Shown: positions 1 through 6,078 of the stretch, piece after piece
How the letters are laid out: every line of letters begins with the position of its first letter
Position numbering within the stretch: the stretch's first letter is position 1
NCBI GenBank assembly: GCA_046726955.1
Contig: JBKPBQ010000600.1
Location: 1-9,081 of the forward strand
Direction of reading: 5' to 3'
From: CAVPGH01 sp046726955
GTDB taxonomy: Bacteria; Acidobacteriota; Vicinamibacteria; Fen-336
Length of the DNA: 9,081 nt
Notes under the pieces: generated by a model
What the model was told of the DNA's origin: nothing
Database searches by the model: none
Seen by the model: only the letters and a program-made list of their open reading frames with translations
Position numbers and translations under genes: made by a program

Positions 1-1
1 C

Positions 2-556
2 GTGGTTGGCGAGGACTTCAAGCACAACCGGATCTTCGTGCCGGAGGTCCTGCTCGCGGCCCGGGCCATGAAGGCGGGCATGGCCGTCTTGAAGCCGCTT
101 CTCACCGAAAAGAAGTCCGAGCAGAGCGCGCTCTCCGCCACGATCGTCATGGGCACGGTGAAGGGCGACCTCCACGACATCGGCAAGAACCTCGTGGGCA
201 TGATGGCGGAGGGCGCGGGCTTCACGATCGTGGACCTCGGCACCGACACCTCGGCCGACAAGTTCATCGCCGCCGCCAAGGAGCACAAGGCCCGCATCGT
301 GGGCATGAGCGCGCTCCTGACCACGACCATGGTCTACATGCGGACCGTCGTGCAGAAGTTCAAGGAGGCGGGGCTCCACGAGGTGAAGCTCTGCATCGGG
401 GGCGCCCCCGTCTCCGAGCAGTACGCGAAGGACATCGGCGCCGACGGCTACGGCGCGGACGCGGCGAGCGCGGTTGAGCTCTTCCAGCGCCTGATCGCGG
501 AGCAGGACGCGGCCGCTGCCGCCTCCCCCGTGGCGGAGGGAGCCGCCGCGTCGTGA
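2..556 (+). CDS. Corrinoid (cobalamin-binding) methyl-carrier protein, 5' partial
   Basis: This protein carries a corrinoid cofactor whose cobalt is methylated and demethylated by partner methyltransferases in the cytoplasm. The visible part starts inside the N-terminal helical cap domain (PEVLLAARAMKAGMAVLKP, visible residues 14-32). A Rossmann-like B12-binding domain follows, with the DxHxxG motif (D56-L-H58-D-I-G61); H58 is the expected lower cobalt ligand. The later B12 motifs are also present: SALLTTT near residues 103-109 and a GGAP turn near 133-136. The C-terminus is an Ala-rich tail. Family members are usually about 210-230 residues, so roughly 40 N-terminal residues lie left of the window. 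The GTG at base 2 is therefore only the first in-frame codon, not a supported start. The stop overlaps the next start as GTGA. Close relatives serve methylamine, methanol or betaine methyltransferases (MtaC/MttC type) and split methionine synthases; the homocysteine methyltransferase three genes downstream favours the latter role. Confidence 0.93.
   Translation: MVGEDFKHNRIFVPEVLLAARAMKAGMAVLKPLLTEKKSEQSALSATIVMGTVKGDLHDIGKNLVGMMAEGAGFTIVDLGTDTSADKFIAAAKEHKARIVGMSALLTTTMVYMRTVVQKFKEAGLHEVKLCIGGAPVSEQYAKDIGADGYGADAASAVELFQRLIAEQDAAAAASPVAEGAAAS
535..542 (+). promoter_or_regulatory. Ribosome binding site inside the corrinoid gene
   Basis: GGAGGGAG lies within the last codons of the corrinoid gene, ending 10 bases before the GTG at 553. 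It matches the anti-Shine-Dalgarno sequence well and supports GTG 553 as the real start of the activator gene, despite the 4-base overlap. Confidence 0.6.
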
Positions 557-2190
557 GCGCGGCCGCGCCCCTCGCGGCCGGGACGGTCACGATCGACGGC
601 GTCCCGGCCGAGACGACACTCGGGCAGACCCTCTTCGAGTGCGCCGAGTCCGTGGGCGTCACCGTCCCGACGTCCTGCTTCAAGCAGGGCAAGTGCCGCG
701 AGTGCCTGGTCGAGGTCGAGGAAGGGGCGGAGCTTCTCTCGCCCATGGCCCCGCAGGAGAGCCACCTCGGCGGGCGCTTCCGGCTGGCCTGTCGCACGCG
801 GCTCGTGGCCTCCGGCGAGGTTCGCTGCCACACGCTGCGGCGGGGCACCCTCCGGATCGAGACGGAATCAGAAGGGCTCGACGACGGTCGGCTCCGGCTC
901 GACCCGTCGGTGACGCGCGACGGGCGCCTCGTCCTCCTCGACGGCGCTCCCCTCACGGAGAGTGTCGGTCCGCTCCGCGGCCTGGCCGTGGACGTGGGCA
1001 CGACCACCGTCGCGCTGCGTCTCTACGACCTCGAGACCGGAAGGCTGCTCGCCACCCACTCCTTCGAGAACCCGCAGCGCTTCGGCGGGTCCGACGTCAT
1101 GGCCCGCATCCGCTTCGACGGCGAGCAGAAGGGGAAGCTCCTGCAGCGGACGCTGCTGGGCTACCTGTCGCGGGCGATCACGGCGCTGCCCGGGGACTCG
1201 GCGACCATCTACGAGATCGTCGTGGCCGGCAACCCCACGATGCGCGATCTCCTCTTCGGCCTCGACGTGCAGTCGATCGGCGTCATGCCCTACCGCTCGA
1301 CTGTCGAAGCGGCATTCCACGAAGGCCGGGCGACGACGACGAGCCTGAGCATGCGCGCCAGCCGTCTGCGGCTGCCCGTCAACCCCGAGGCCCGCGTCTA
1401 CGGCCTGCCCCTCGTGGGCAGCCACGTGGGGGCGGACGCCGCGGCCTGCCTCCTCGCCTCGGGCCTCGCCGAAGCCGACGAGATCGCCGCGCTCGTGGAC
1501 ATCGGCACGAACACCGAGGCGTTCCTCGGCAACCGCCACCGGCTCCTCGCCGCCTCTTGCCCGGCGGGCCCGGCGTTCGAAGGCGGGGGAGTGACCTTCG
1601 GCATGCCCGCGCTCGAGGGGGCGGTGGAGCGCGTGCGGCTCGGCGACGACGGCGCGGTCGCGATCGAGACGATCGGTGGCGGCTCCGCTCTCGGGCTCTG
1701 CGGCTCCGGCCTCGTGGACCTCCTCTCCGAGCTGCGCCGGACCGAGCGGATCAACGAGCAGGGACGGTTGACCGACGATTCCGGCGCCTTCGAGGTGGCG
1801 CGCGGCCTGGCGTTGAGCGAGGCCGACGTGAACGAGCTGGCGCAGGCCAAGGGTGCGAACGCGGCGGGGATTCGTGTGCTCGCGGAAACCTACGGCATAC
1901 CACTTTCCCGGATCGATCGTCTCTATCTGGCCGGGGGCTTCGCCCGCCATCTGGACGTGGACGCAGCCTGCCGCATCGGGCTGGTGCCCGACCTTCCCCG
2001 CGAGCGGATCGTGAAGGTCGGCAATGCGGCGCTCCATGGGGCGGCGATCGCGCTGCTCTCCAGGACGCGGCGTGCGGAGCTGGAGAGGCTGGTGCGAAGG
2101 GTCGAGCACGTCCGGTTGGAGACGCATCCGCACTTCTTCGAGTTCTTCGTCGAAGGGTGCCAGCTCGCCCCGTTCGGGGGACTGGCTTGA
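553..2190 (+). CDS. RACo/RamA-type corrinoid activation protein (2Fe-2S ferredoxin plus ASKHA/DUF4445 ATPase domain)
   Basis: Members of this family use ATP to drive reduction of inactive Co(II)-corrinoid back to Co(I) on a partner corrinoid protein. The N-terminus is a plant-type [2Fe-2S] ferredoxin domain with ligands C42, C48, C51 and C80 (C-x5-C-x2-C-x28-C). The C-terminal ASKHA ATPase domain shows a first phosphate loop (LAVDVGTTTVA from residue 144), a second (DIGTNTE from residue 316), a glycine-rich stretch (GGGSALGLCGSGLVDLL) and an AGGFA motif at about 460-464. At 545 residues it is shorter than the roughly 630 I recall for Carboxydothermus RACo, so the linker between ferredoxin and ATPase is probably reduced. 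The GTG start overlaps the upstream stop (GTGA) and has a GGAGGGAG site. Its position directly after a corrinoid gene fits reactivation of that protein. Family assignment is firm; the partner is inferred from context. Confidence 0.93.
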   Translation: MSAAAPLAAGTVTIDGVPAETTLGQTLFECAESVGVTVPTSCFKQGKCRECLVEVEEGAELLSPMAPQESHLGGRFRLACRTRLVASGEVRCHTLRRGTLRIETESEGLDDGRLRLDPSVTRDGRLVLLDGAPLTESVGPLRGLAVDVGTTTVALRLYDLETGRLLATHSFENPQRFGGSDVMARIRFDGEQKGKLLQRTLLGYLSRAITALPGDSATIYEIVVAGNPTMRDLLFGLDVQSIGVMPYRSTVEAAFHEGRATTTSLSMRASRLRLPVNPEARVYGLPLVGSHVGADAAACLLASGLAEADEIAALVDIGTNTEAFLGNRHRLLAASCPAGPAFEGGGVTFGMPALEGAVERVRLGDDGAVAIETIGGGSALGLCGSGLVDLLSELRRTERINEQGRLTDDSGAFEVARGLALSEADVNELAQAKGANAAGIRVLAETYGIPLSRIDRLYLAGGFARHLDVDAACRIGLVPDLPRERIVKVGNAALHGAAIALLSRTRRAELERLVRRVEHVRLETHPHFFEFFVEGCQLAPFGGLA

Positions 2191-2966
2191 GCCTCGCTCG
2201 CGAGCTGAACCCGCGGGCGCGGCTGCTCGCAGGCGAGGTAGCCGAGCCCGAGCTCCTCCGCCTGCTCTCCATGCCTCGCGGCCGCGCCCTCGAGGGCGAC
2301 CTCCGGAACCGCGCGGAGGAGGCGCGCGCCTGGTACGCGCAGCACGGTCGGCCGTTCGCGTCGGCCCGTCGCGTCACGATTCGCTCCTGCGAGGGAGGAT
2401 CGGTCCGGCTCGAGGACGACACCGAGCTTCGGAGCGCTCGTCTCGCCGACCGTGTCCGCCAGGGCGCGGCCCACGCGGTCTACGCGCTTGCCGCCACGGC
2501 GGGCGGCGAGGTCGCCGAAGAGGTGTCCCGACGATGGGCCACGGACCGGCCCGACGAGGCCTACTTCCTCGACCGCTTCGCCGTCGCCGTCACGGAGCGC
2601 CTCGTGTTCTGGGCCGCGGGCGAGCTCTGCCGTGCCTCTGAGCCCGCGGGGGAGACGCTCCTGTCGCACCTCTCGCCCGGCTGCGGAGAGTGGGACCTCG
2701 CGGACCAGCACCGCGTCATGGCGCTCCTCGTCGAGAACGCGGCGGCCCCCGACGCCTCGGCCGAGCGCGTCCATCTCGGCCCGCTCGAGCTCCTGCAGTC
2801 GGGGGCGCTCCACCCGCAGCACTCGCTTCTCGCCGTGCTCGGTGTGACCCGGCGCGTCGTGAGCGCCAGCCCCGAGGACCTCTGCCGCGACTGCGAGCTC
2901 TCCCCCTGCGCCTTCCGCCGCGCGCCCTTCTCGCCGAAGACCGCGCCGGCGCCGGTGACGGGATGA
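2187..2966 (+). CDS. Stand-alone MetH-activation-domain-like protein (TTG start)
   Basis: This 259-residue protein resembles the vitamin B12-dependent methionine synthase activation domain (the C-terminal reactivation module of MetH), encoded as a separate protein. Supporting features are a central DEAYFLDRFAVAVTERLVFW helix region, the HLSPGCGEWDLADQ segment (residues 161-174, matching the family's R-x-x-PGY-G-W-x-x-x-x-Q pattern), a GALHPQHSLLAVLGVTRRV strand pair, and a C-terminal C233-x2-C236-x4-C241-A-F-R-R motif common in stand-alone members. The usual arginine and tyrosine of the SAM-binding motif are H161 and C166 here. I chose TTG 2187 because it overlaps the preceding stop as TTGA, follows a GGGGGA stretch by 5 bases, and keeps the whole N-terminal domain; the next in-frame ATG (2271) would remove 28 residues. 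It probably docks with the corrinoid protein during reactivation. Family is fairly sure, mechanism is not, and the start codon is moderately sure. Confidence 0.8.
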   Translation: MSLARELNPRARLLAGEVAEPELLRLLSMPRGRALEGDLRNRAEEARAWYAQHGRPFASARRVTIRSCEGGSVRLEDDTELRSARLADRVRQGAAHAVYALAATAGGEVAEEVSRRWATDRPDEAYFLDRFAVAVTERLVFWAAGELCRASEPAGETLLSHLSPGCGEWDLADQHRVMALLVENAAAPDASAERVHLGPLELLQSGALHPQHSLLAVLGVTRRVVSASPEDLCRDCELSPCAFRRAPFSPKTAPAPVTG

Positions 2967-3859
2967 CGAAGCCCTCGCTCCTCGACGCCCTCATGACCCG
3001 CGTCCTCCTGGGCGACGGGGCCATGGGCACGCAGCTCCAGCAGGCCGGCCTCGAGTCGGGCGGCTGCGGCGAGGCCTGGAACGTCGATCACCCCGACCGC
3101 GTCCTCGCCATCCAGAAGCGCTACGCCGAGGCGGGCTCCGACATCCTCCTCACGAACACGTTCGGGGCGTCCCGCATCATGCTCGACCGCCACGGCAACG
3201 GGGAGCGCACGGTGGACATCAACAAGGCGGGTGTCGGCGTGGCCCGGCAGGCTCTGAACGGCCGCGGATGGGTGCTCGGCGACATCGGTCCCTTCGGCGG
3301 GCTCATGGAGCCGTACGGCGAGATCGCCCGCGCGGACGTGGAGCGCGCCTTCCGCGAGCAGGCGCGGGCCCTCGTGGAGGCGGGCGCCGACGGGATCATC
3401 GTCGAGACCCAGACCGCCTTCGAGGAGCTGGAGCTCGCGATCGCAGCGGCGCACGAGGCGGGAGCGCCCGTCGTCATCGGCTCGATCGCCTTCGACAAGA
3501 TGGCCGACGAGGACGACGTGCGCACCATGATGGGCATCAGCCCGGAGCAGGCGGCGGAGTTCATGGCCGCGCACGCCTGCCACGTGGCCGGCCTCAACTG
3601 CGGCACCGGCGTCGACATGCGGATGGCCGCGGCGATCGTGCACCGGTATCGCGCCGCCTCGGGTCTTCCCGTCATGGCCCAGCCCAACGCGGGCCAGCCC
3701 GTGCTCGAGAACATGAAAGTGCTCTACAAGGAGACGCCGGACGAGATGGCCGAGGGCCTGCCCGGCCTGCTCGCTGCCGGCCCGCGCGTCGTGGGCGGAT
3801 GCTGCGGGTCGACACCAGACCACATCCGCCGTTTCCGCGAGGTCCTGGATCGCCCATGA
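2963..3859 (+). CDS. Zinc-dependent homocysteine S-methyltransferase
   Basis: This TIM-barrel enzyme transfers a methyl group to the thiolate of homocysteine, making methionine. It is 298 residues long, the size of a single homocysteine-binding domain as in the N-terminal module of MetH or in BHMT-type enzymes. The N-terminus has LLGDGAMGTQLQQAGL, followed by DILLTNTFGAS and GDIGPFGG. The expected zinc ligands are all present: C213 in GLNCGTG, and C280 and C281 in VGGCCGSTPDHI. The ATG overlaps the preceding stop as ATGA, with a weak GGTGA site 4 bases upstream. Betaine or S-methylmethionine could be the donor in free-standing relatives, but co-expression with a corrinoid protein and two reactivation factors makes methylcob(III)alamin the likely donor. 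That would make this one part of a split methionine synthase. The family call is firm; the donor is inferred. Confidence 0.93.
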   Translation: MTKPSLLDALMTRVLLGDGAMGTQLQQAGLESGGCGEAWNVDHPDRVLAIQKRYAEAGSDILLTNTFGASRIMLDRHGNGERTVDINKAGVGVARQALNGRGWVLGDIGPFGGLMEPYGEIARADVERAFREQARALVEAGADGIIVETQTAFEELELAIAAAHEAGAPVVIGSIAFDKMADEDDVRTMMGISPEQAAEFMAAHACHVAGLNCGTGVDMRMAAAIVHRYRAASGLPVMAQPNAGQPVLENMKVLYKETPDEMAEGLPGLLAAGPRVVGGCCGSTPDHIRRFREVLDRP

Positions 3860-4194
3860 GAGTCACGATCGCCTTCGACCAGGCCCAGGCCGACGCCCAG
3901 CTCCCCGGGGCCAAGCCGGACGGCTCCGGCATCGGCGTCAACTACGCCGACCAGATCGTCAAGCCCTTCAAGCAGACGCTTCCCGACGGCCGCAAGCTGC
4001 TCCTCAAGCGGCGTGGGCTGAAGCTCACTCTCTCCGTGGGCGACAAGCAGGGCGAGGCGATCCTGCGGCGGCTCGACCACGGACCGGACGTCAAGGTCAT
4101 CTTCCGAAAGGCCCTCGAGGAGGCGGCCCGCAACGTGGGCGGGACCGTCGAGCTCGCGCCGGGCGCCGTCTACCTCGACCTGCCGGACGCCTGA
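3856..4194 (+). CDS. Uncharacterised 112-residue protein coupled to the homocysteine methyltransferase gene
   Basis: I do not recognise this protein. It begins with ATG overlapping the previous stop (ATGA), with a GAGGT site 12 bases upstream, and is the last gene of the operon. It has no signal peptide, no membrane segment, no cysteine and one histidine (H75), so a cysteine metal site is excluded. The middle is basic (KPFKQTLPDGRKLLLKRRG, residues 36-54). A predicted amphipathic helix follows (residues 79-93), and a beta-like C-terminus ends in AVYLDLPDA. The overall pattern suggests a small soluble alpha/beta protein. The tight coupling implies a role with the corrinoid or homocysteine proteins, for example as an assembly or interaction partner, but nothing in the sequence proves this. 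It reads as real coding: the frame stays open with clean GC-rich third positions, and the start position is exact. Confidence 0.75.
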   Translation: MRVTIAFDQAQADAQLPGAKPDGSGIGVNYADQIVKPFKQTLPDGRKLLLKRRGLKLTLSVGDKQGEAILRRLDHGPDVKVIFRKALEEAARNVGGTVELAPGAVYLDLPDA

Positions 4195-4199
4195 CGGCG

Positions 4200-4826
4200 C
4201 TATCGGACCTCAGGACCTCCGCGCCGATTGTCGAGCACGAAGCGGTCGCGCGCGGGCATCACGACCTTCGGCAGGCTCTGCGCGTCGAGCGCGGTGTCGG
4301 CGGGAACGATCTCGTTGAGGTAGAGGAGGTACGCGACGAGGGCGTAGACCTCGTCCGGGCGCAGCGAGCCGGGCACCGCCTGCGGCATCGAGCGGTTGAT
4401 GTAGTCGTAGAGCGTCGTCGCGTACGGCCAGTAGTTGCCGATCGTCCGCAGCTCCCTGAGGTTGCCGTCCTTCCCGAAGGGAAATCCCTGGCGGGGCTCG
4501 CGGCCGACGAGAGTGTCGAACTCGCCGCCCCTGCCCTTCACGCCATGGCAGACCTGGCACTGCTGGACGTAGAGGGCGGCGCCCTCGGCGACGGTGCCGC
4601 GCCCGGGGGGCAGGCCCGTTCCGTCCGGCCTCACGTCGACGTCCCACGCGCGGATCTCCGCGTCCGTCGCCGGACGCCCGAACCCGAACCGGACGGGGAC
4701 GGCGGAAGAAGCCGACGGCGCGGACGACGGAGAGGGCGTCGCGACGGCGCCGCTCGTCGCCGCGTCGGGCCGGCGACACGCCGCGACGACGAGGAGAGAC
4801 GCCGCGACGACCAGGACCCTCGTCAA
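4200..4826 (-). CDS. Monohaem c-type cytochrome lipoprotein, SoxD-like partner of the SoxC protein
   Basis: This is a 208-residue exported electron carrier. The N-terminus MTRVLVVAASLLVVAAC is a lipoprotein signal with lipobox VAAC and lipidated C17. A Ser/Pro/Ala-rich linker (residues 30-44) then leads to a cytochrome c domain with haem motif C90-Q-V-C93-H94. The likely distal ligand is M147 in NRSMPQ. The segment IGNYWPYATTLYDYINRSM followed by DEVYALVAYLLYLNEIV closely resembles the C-terminal haem region I recall from SoxD subunits of sulfur/sulfite dehydrogenase. SoxD usually has two haems and about 350-400 residues; this one has a single haem and a lipid anchor. TTG 4826 is chosen because it overlaps the soxC stop as TTGA and gives an exact signal peptide. 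There is no clear Shine-Dalgarno, so translation probably depends on coupling. Function as electron acceptor for the adjacent molybdoenzyme is inferred from context and similarity. Confidence 0.88.
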   Translation of the reverse strand: MTRVLVVAASLLVVAACRRPDAATSGAVATPSPSSAPSASSAVPVRFGFGRPATDAEIRAWDVDVRPDGTGLPPGRGTVAEGAALYVQQCQVCHGVKGRGGEFDTLVGREPRQGFPFGKDGNLRELRTIGNYWPYATTLYDYINRSMPQAVPGSLRPDEVYALVAYLLYLNEIVPADTALDAQSLPKVVMPARDRFVLDNRRGGPEVR

Positions 4827-6058
4827 CCGCGCAGCCCGAAAACGACGCGCCCGCCGCTCAGGACCCGCCAGGCCCGGATGCTGTTCATGTGGTAGTAGGT
4901 GCCGTCTCCGCGCGCGCGGCGCAGCTCCTCGAGAGTCGGCTGGACGTAGCCCGTCTCGTCCACGGCGCGACTCTGGATCACCGTCTCGCGGCCCGTCCAG
5001 CTCCAGAGATAACGGAAAGGCGTGTGGCACTTCGGGAGCACGGGCTCGTCGAGCGACGCCGGCTCGTAGCTCCGTCCGCCGTCGACACTCACGTCCACCC
5101 TCGTGATCCGTCCGCGTCCGCTCCAGGCGATCCCTCGGATCTCGTACGGCCCCGGCGCGGGAAGGACGACGGGGTAGGCGGGGAACACGATGAGCGACTT
5201 GGCGTCCATCTCGAGGCTGAAGAGCCGCGCCGTGCAGTCGGGGAGCGGGTCGGTGTACTTCGAGGTCTCCTCGCGCGTCATGAAGGGCTCGTCGCCGACC
5301 TCGATGCGCCGTATCCACTTGACGTTCGTGCTCCCCTCGAAGCCGGGGAGAAGGAGCCGCGCGGGATACCCCTGCTCCGGGCGCAGCGCTTCGCCGTTCT
5401 GGGCGTAGACGACGAGCGCGTCGTCCCATCCCTTGGCCACGGGGACGCTGCGCGCGTAGAGCGCGGCGTCGTGCGACTCGGCCAAGAACCATTTGGCTTC
5501 CGCCTTGACTCCCACCTCGCGGAAGATGGTCGCGAGAGGGACGCCCGTCCACTCGCTCGTGCTCGTCAACCCGTCGATCGCCTGCGGCGTGAGCTCGGGA
5601 ACGATGTTGCGATAGGCGGAGAAGCCGTTGCCGGAGCACTCGAGGAAGCAGATCCGCGACACGGACGGGAAGCGCTTCAGGTCGGCGAGCGTGAACATGG
5701 TGGGCCGCTCCACCATCCCGTGCACGAGCAGGCGGTAGCGCTCGGGGTCGATCGACGGGACCCCGGCGTGGTGCCGCTCGTAGTGCAGGTCGGACGGCGT
5801 GATCCGTCCCCGGAGCTCCTGCAGCGGCGTCTCGGATTCCCCGGAGAGCTGGTTCTTGCGGACGTGCCGGCGGGGCTGCGCGAAGGGCGAGCGCTCGCCG
5901 AGCTCGCGAGGCCGCGCGCCGGGCTCCTTGGAGGGATCCTCGGGAGTGGAAGGCCGGGAGGATGTGTCCGCGGCGGCCCGCGCCGTGAGCGCGGCTCCCC
6001 CCGCCGCGCCCGCGGCTCGCCGCAGCAGCTGACGACGCGTCAGCGTCGAGCGCGCCAT
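4823..6058 (-). CDS. soxC: SoxC-like sulfite dehydrogenase, molybdopterin subunit, Tat-exported
   Basis: This periplasmic enzyme of the sulfite-oxidase family oxidises sulfite, or in the Sox system protein-bound sulfane sulfur, and passes electrons to a cytochrome c. It is 411 residues long. The Tat signal is TRRQLLRRAAGAAGG (residues 6-20), with a likely cleavage near ARAAA (26-30). The SoxC-typical segment PLQELRGRITPSD then LHYERHHAGVP runs from residue 78 to 101. The molybdenum ligand is C141 in CFLECSGNG. The GYPARLLLPGFEGS and NVKWIRRIEV stretches and a C-terminal dimerisation domain (IAWSGRGRITRVDVSVDGG) complete the fold. ATG 6058 is chosen over the ATG at 6106 because it begins directly before the twin-arginine signal and does not overlap the divergent gene. 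The downstream cytochrome overlaps as TTGA. No other sox genes (XYZAB) are visible, so the physiological substrate could be free sulfite. Confidence 0.88.
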   Translation of the reverse strand: MARSTLTRRQLLRRAAGAAGGAALTARAAADTSSRPSTPEDPSKEPGARPRELGERSPFAQPRRHVRKNQLSGESETPLQELRGRITPSDLHYERHHAGVPSIDPERYRLLVHGMVERPTMFTLADLKRFPSVSRICFLECSGNGFSAYRNIVPELTPQAIDGLTSTSEWTGVPLATIFREVGVKAEAKWFLAESHDAALYARSVPVAKGWDDALVVYAQNGEALRPEQGYPARLLLPGFEGSTNVKWIRRIEVGDEPFMTREETSKYTDPLPDCTARLFSLEMDAKSLIVFPAYPVVLPAPGPYEIRGIAWSGRGRITRVDVSVDGGRSYEPASLDEPVLPKCHTPFRYLWSWTGRETVIQSRAVDETGYVQPTLEELRRARGDGTYYHMNSIRAWRVLSGGRVVFGLRG

Positions 6059-6067
6059 TTTGGCGAG

Positions 6068-6075
6068 ACTATACA
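6068..6075. promoter_or_regulatory. TATA-containing element in the 20-base divergent gap (possible shared -10)
   Basis: The only non-coding DNA between soxC and the LMF gene is 6059-6078. It holds ACTATACA, whose core TATA is self-complementary. On the minus strand it reads TATAGT and ends 9 bases before the soxC ATG, which would give a leader of a few bases or none. On the plus strand TATACA sits too close to ATG 6079 to serve that start properly. No convincing -35 was found for either direction. Neither start has a Shine-Dalgarno. Confidence 0.25.
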
Positions 6076-6078
6076 GCC

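Noticed and set aside
868..2133. 421-codon open frame on the minus strand
   Set aside because: It is antisense to the corrinoid activator gene, has no recognisable domain or ribosome site, and its composition reflects codon bias of the sense gene.
639..2186. Long open frame upstream of, and in frame with, the MetH-activation-like protein
   Set aside because: It lies across the well-supported activator gene and translates to Arg/Pro/Gly-rich low-complexity sequence typical of shadow frames in high-GC DNA. Only the part from TTG 2187 looks like a protein.
2561..3823. 420-codon minus-strand frame opposite the homocysteine methyltransferase
   Set aside because: It is His/Asp/Arg-rich shadow sequence with no motif; the opposite strand encodes intact zinc-site and TIM-barrel motifs.
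4827..5639. N-terminal extension of the cytochrome frame into soxC
   Set aside because: The extension is Arg-rich shadow sequence and would bury the lipoprotein signal in the middle of the protein.
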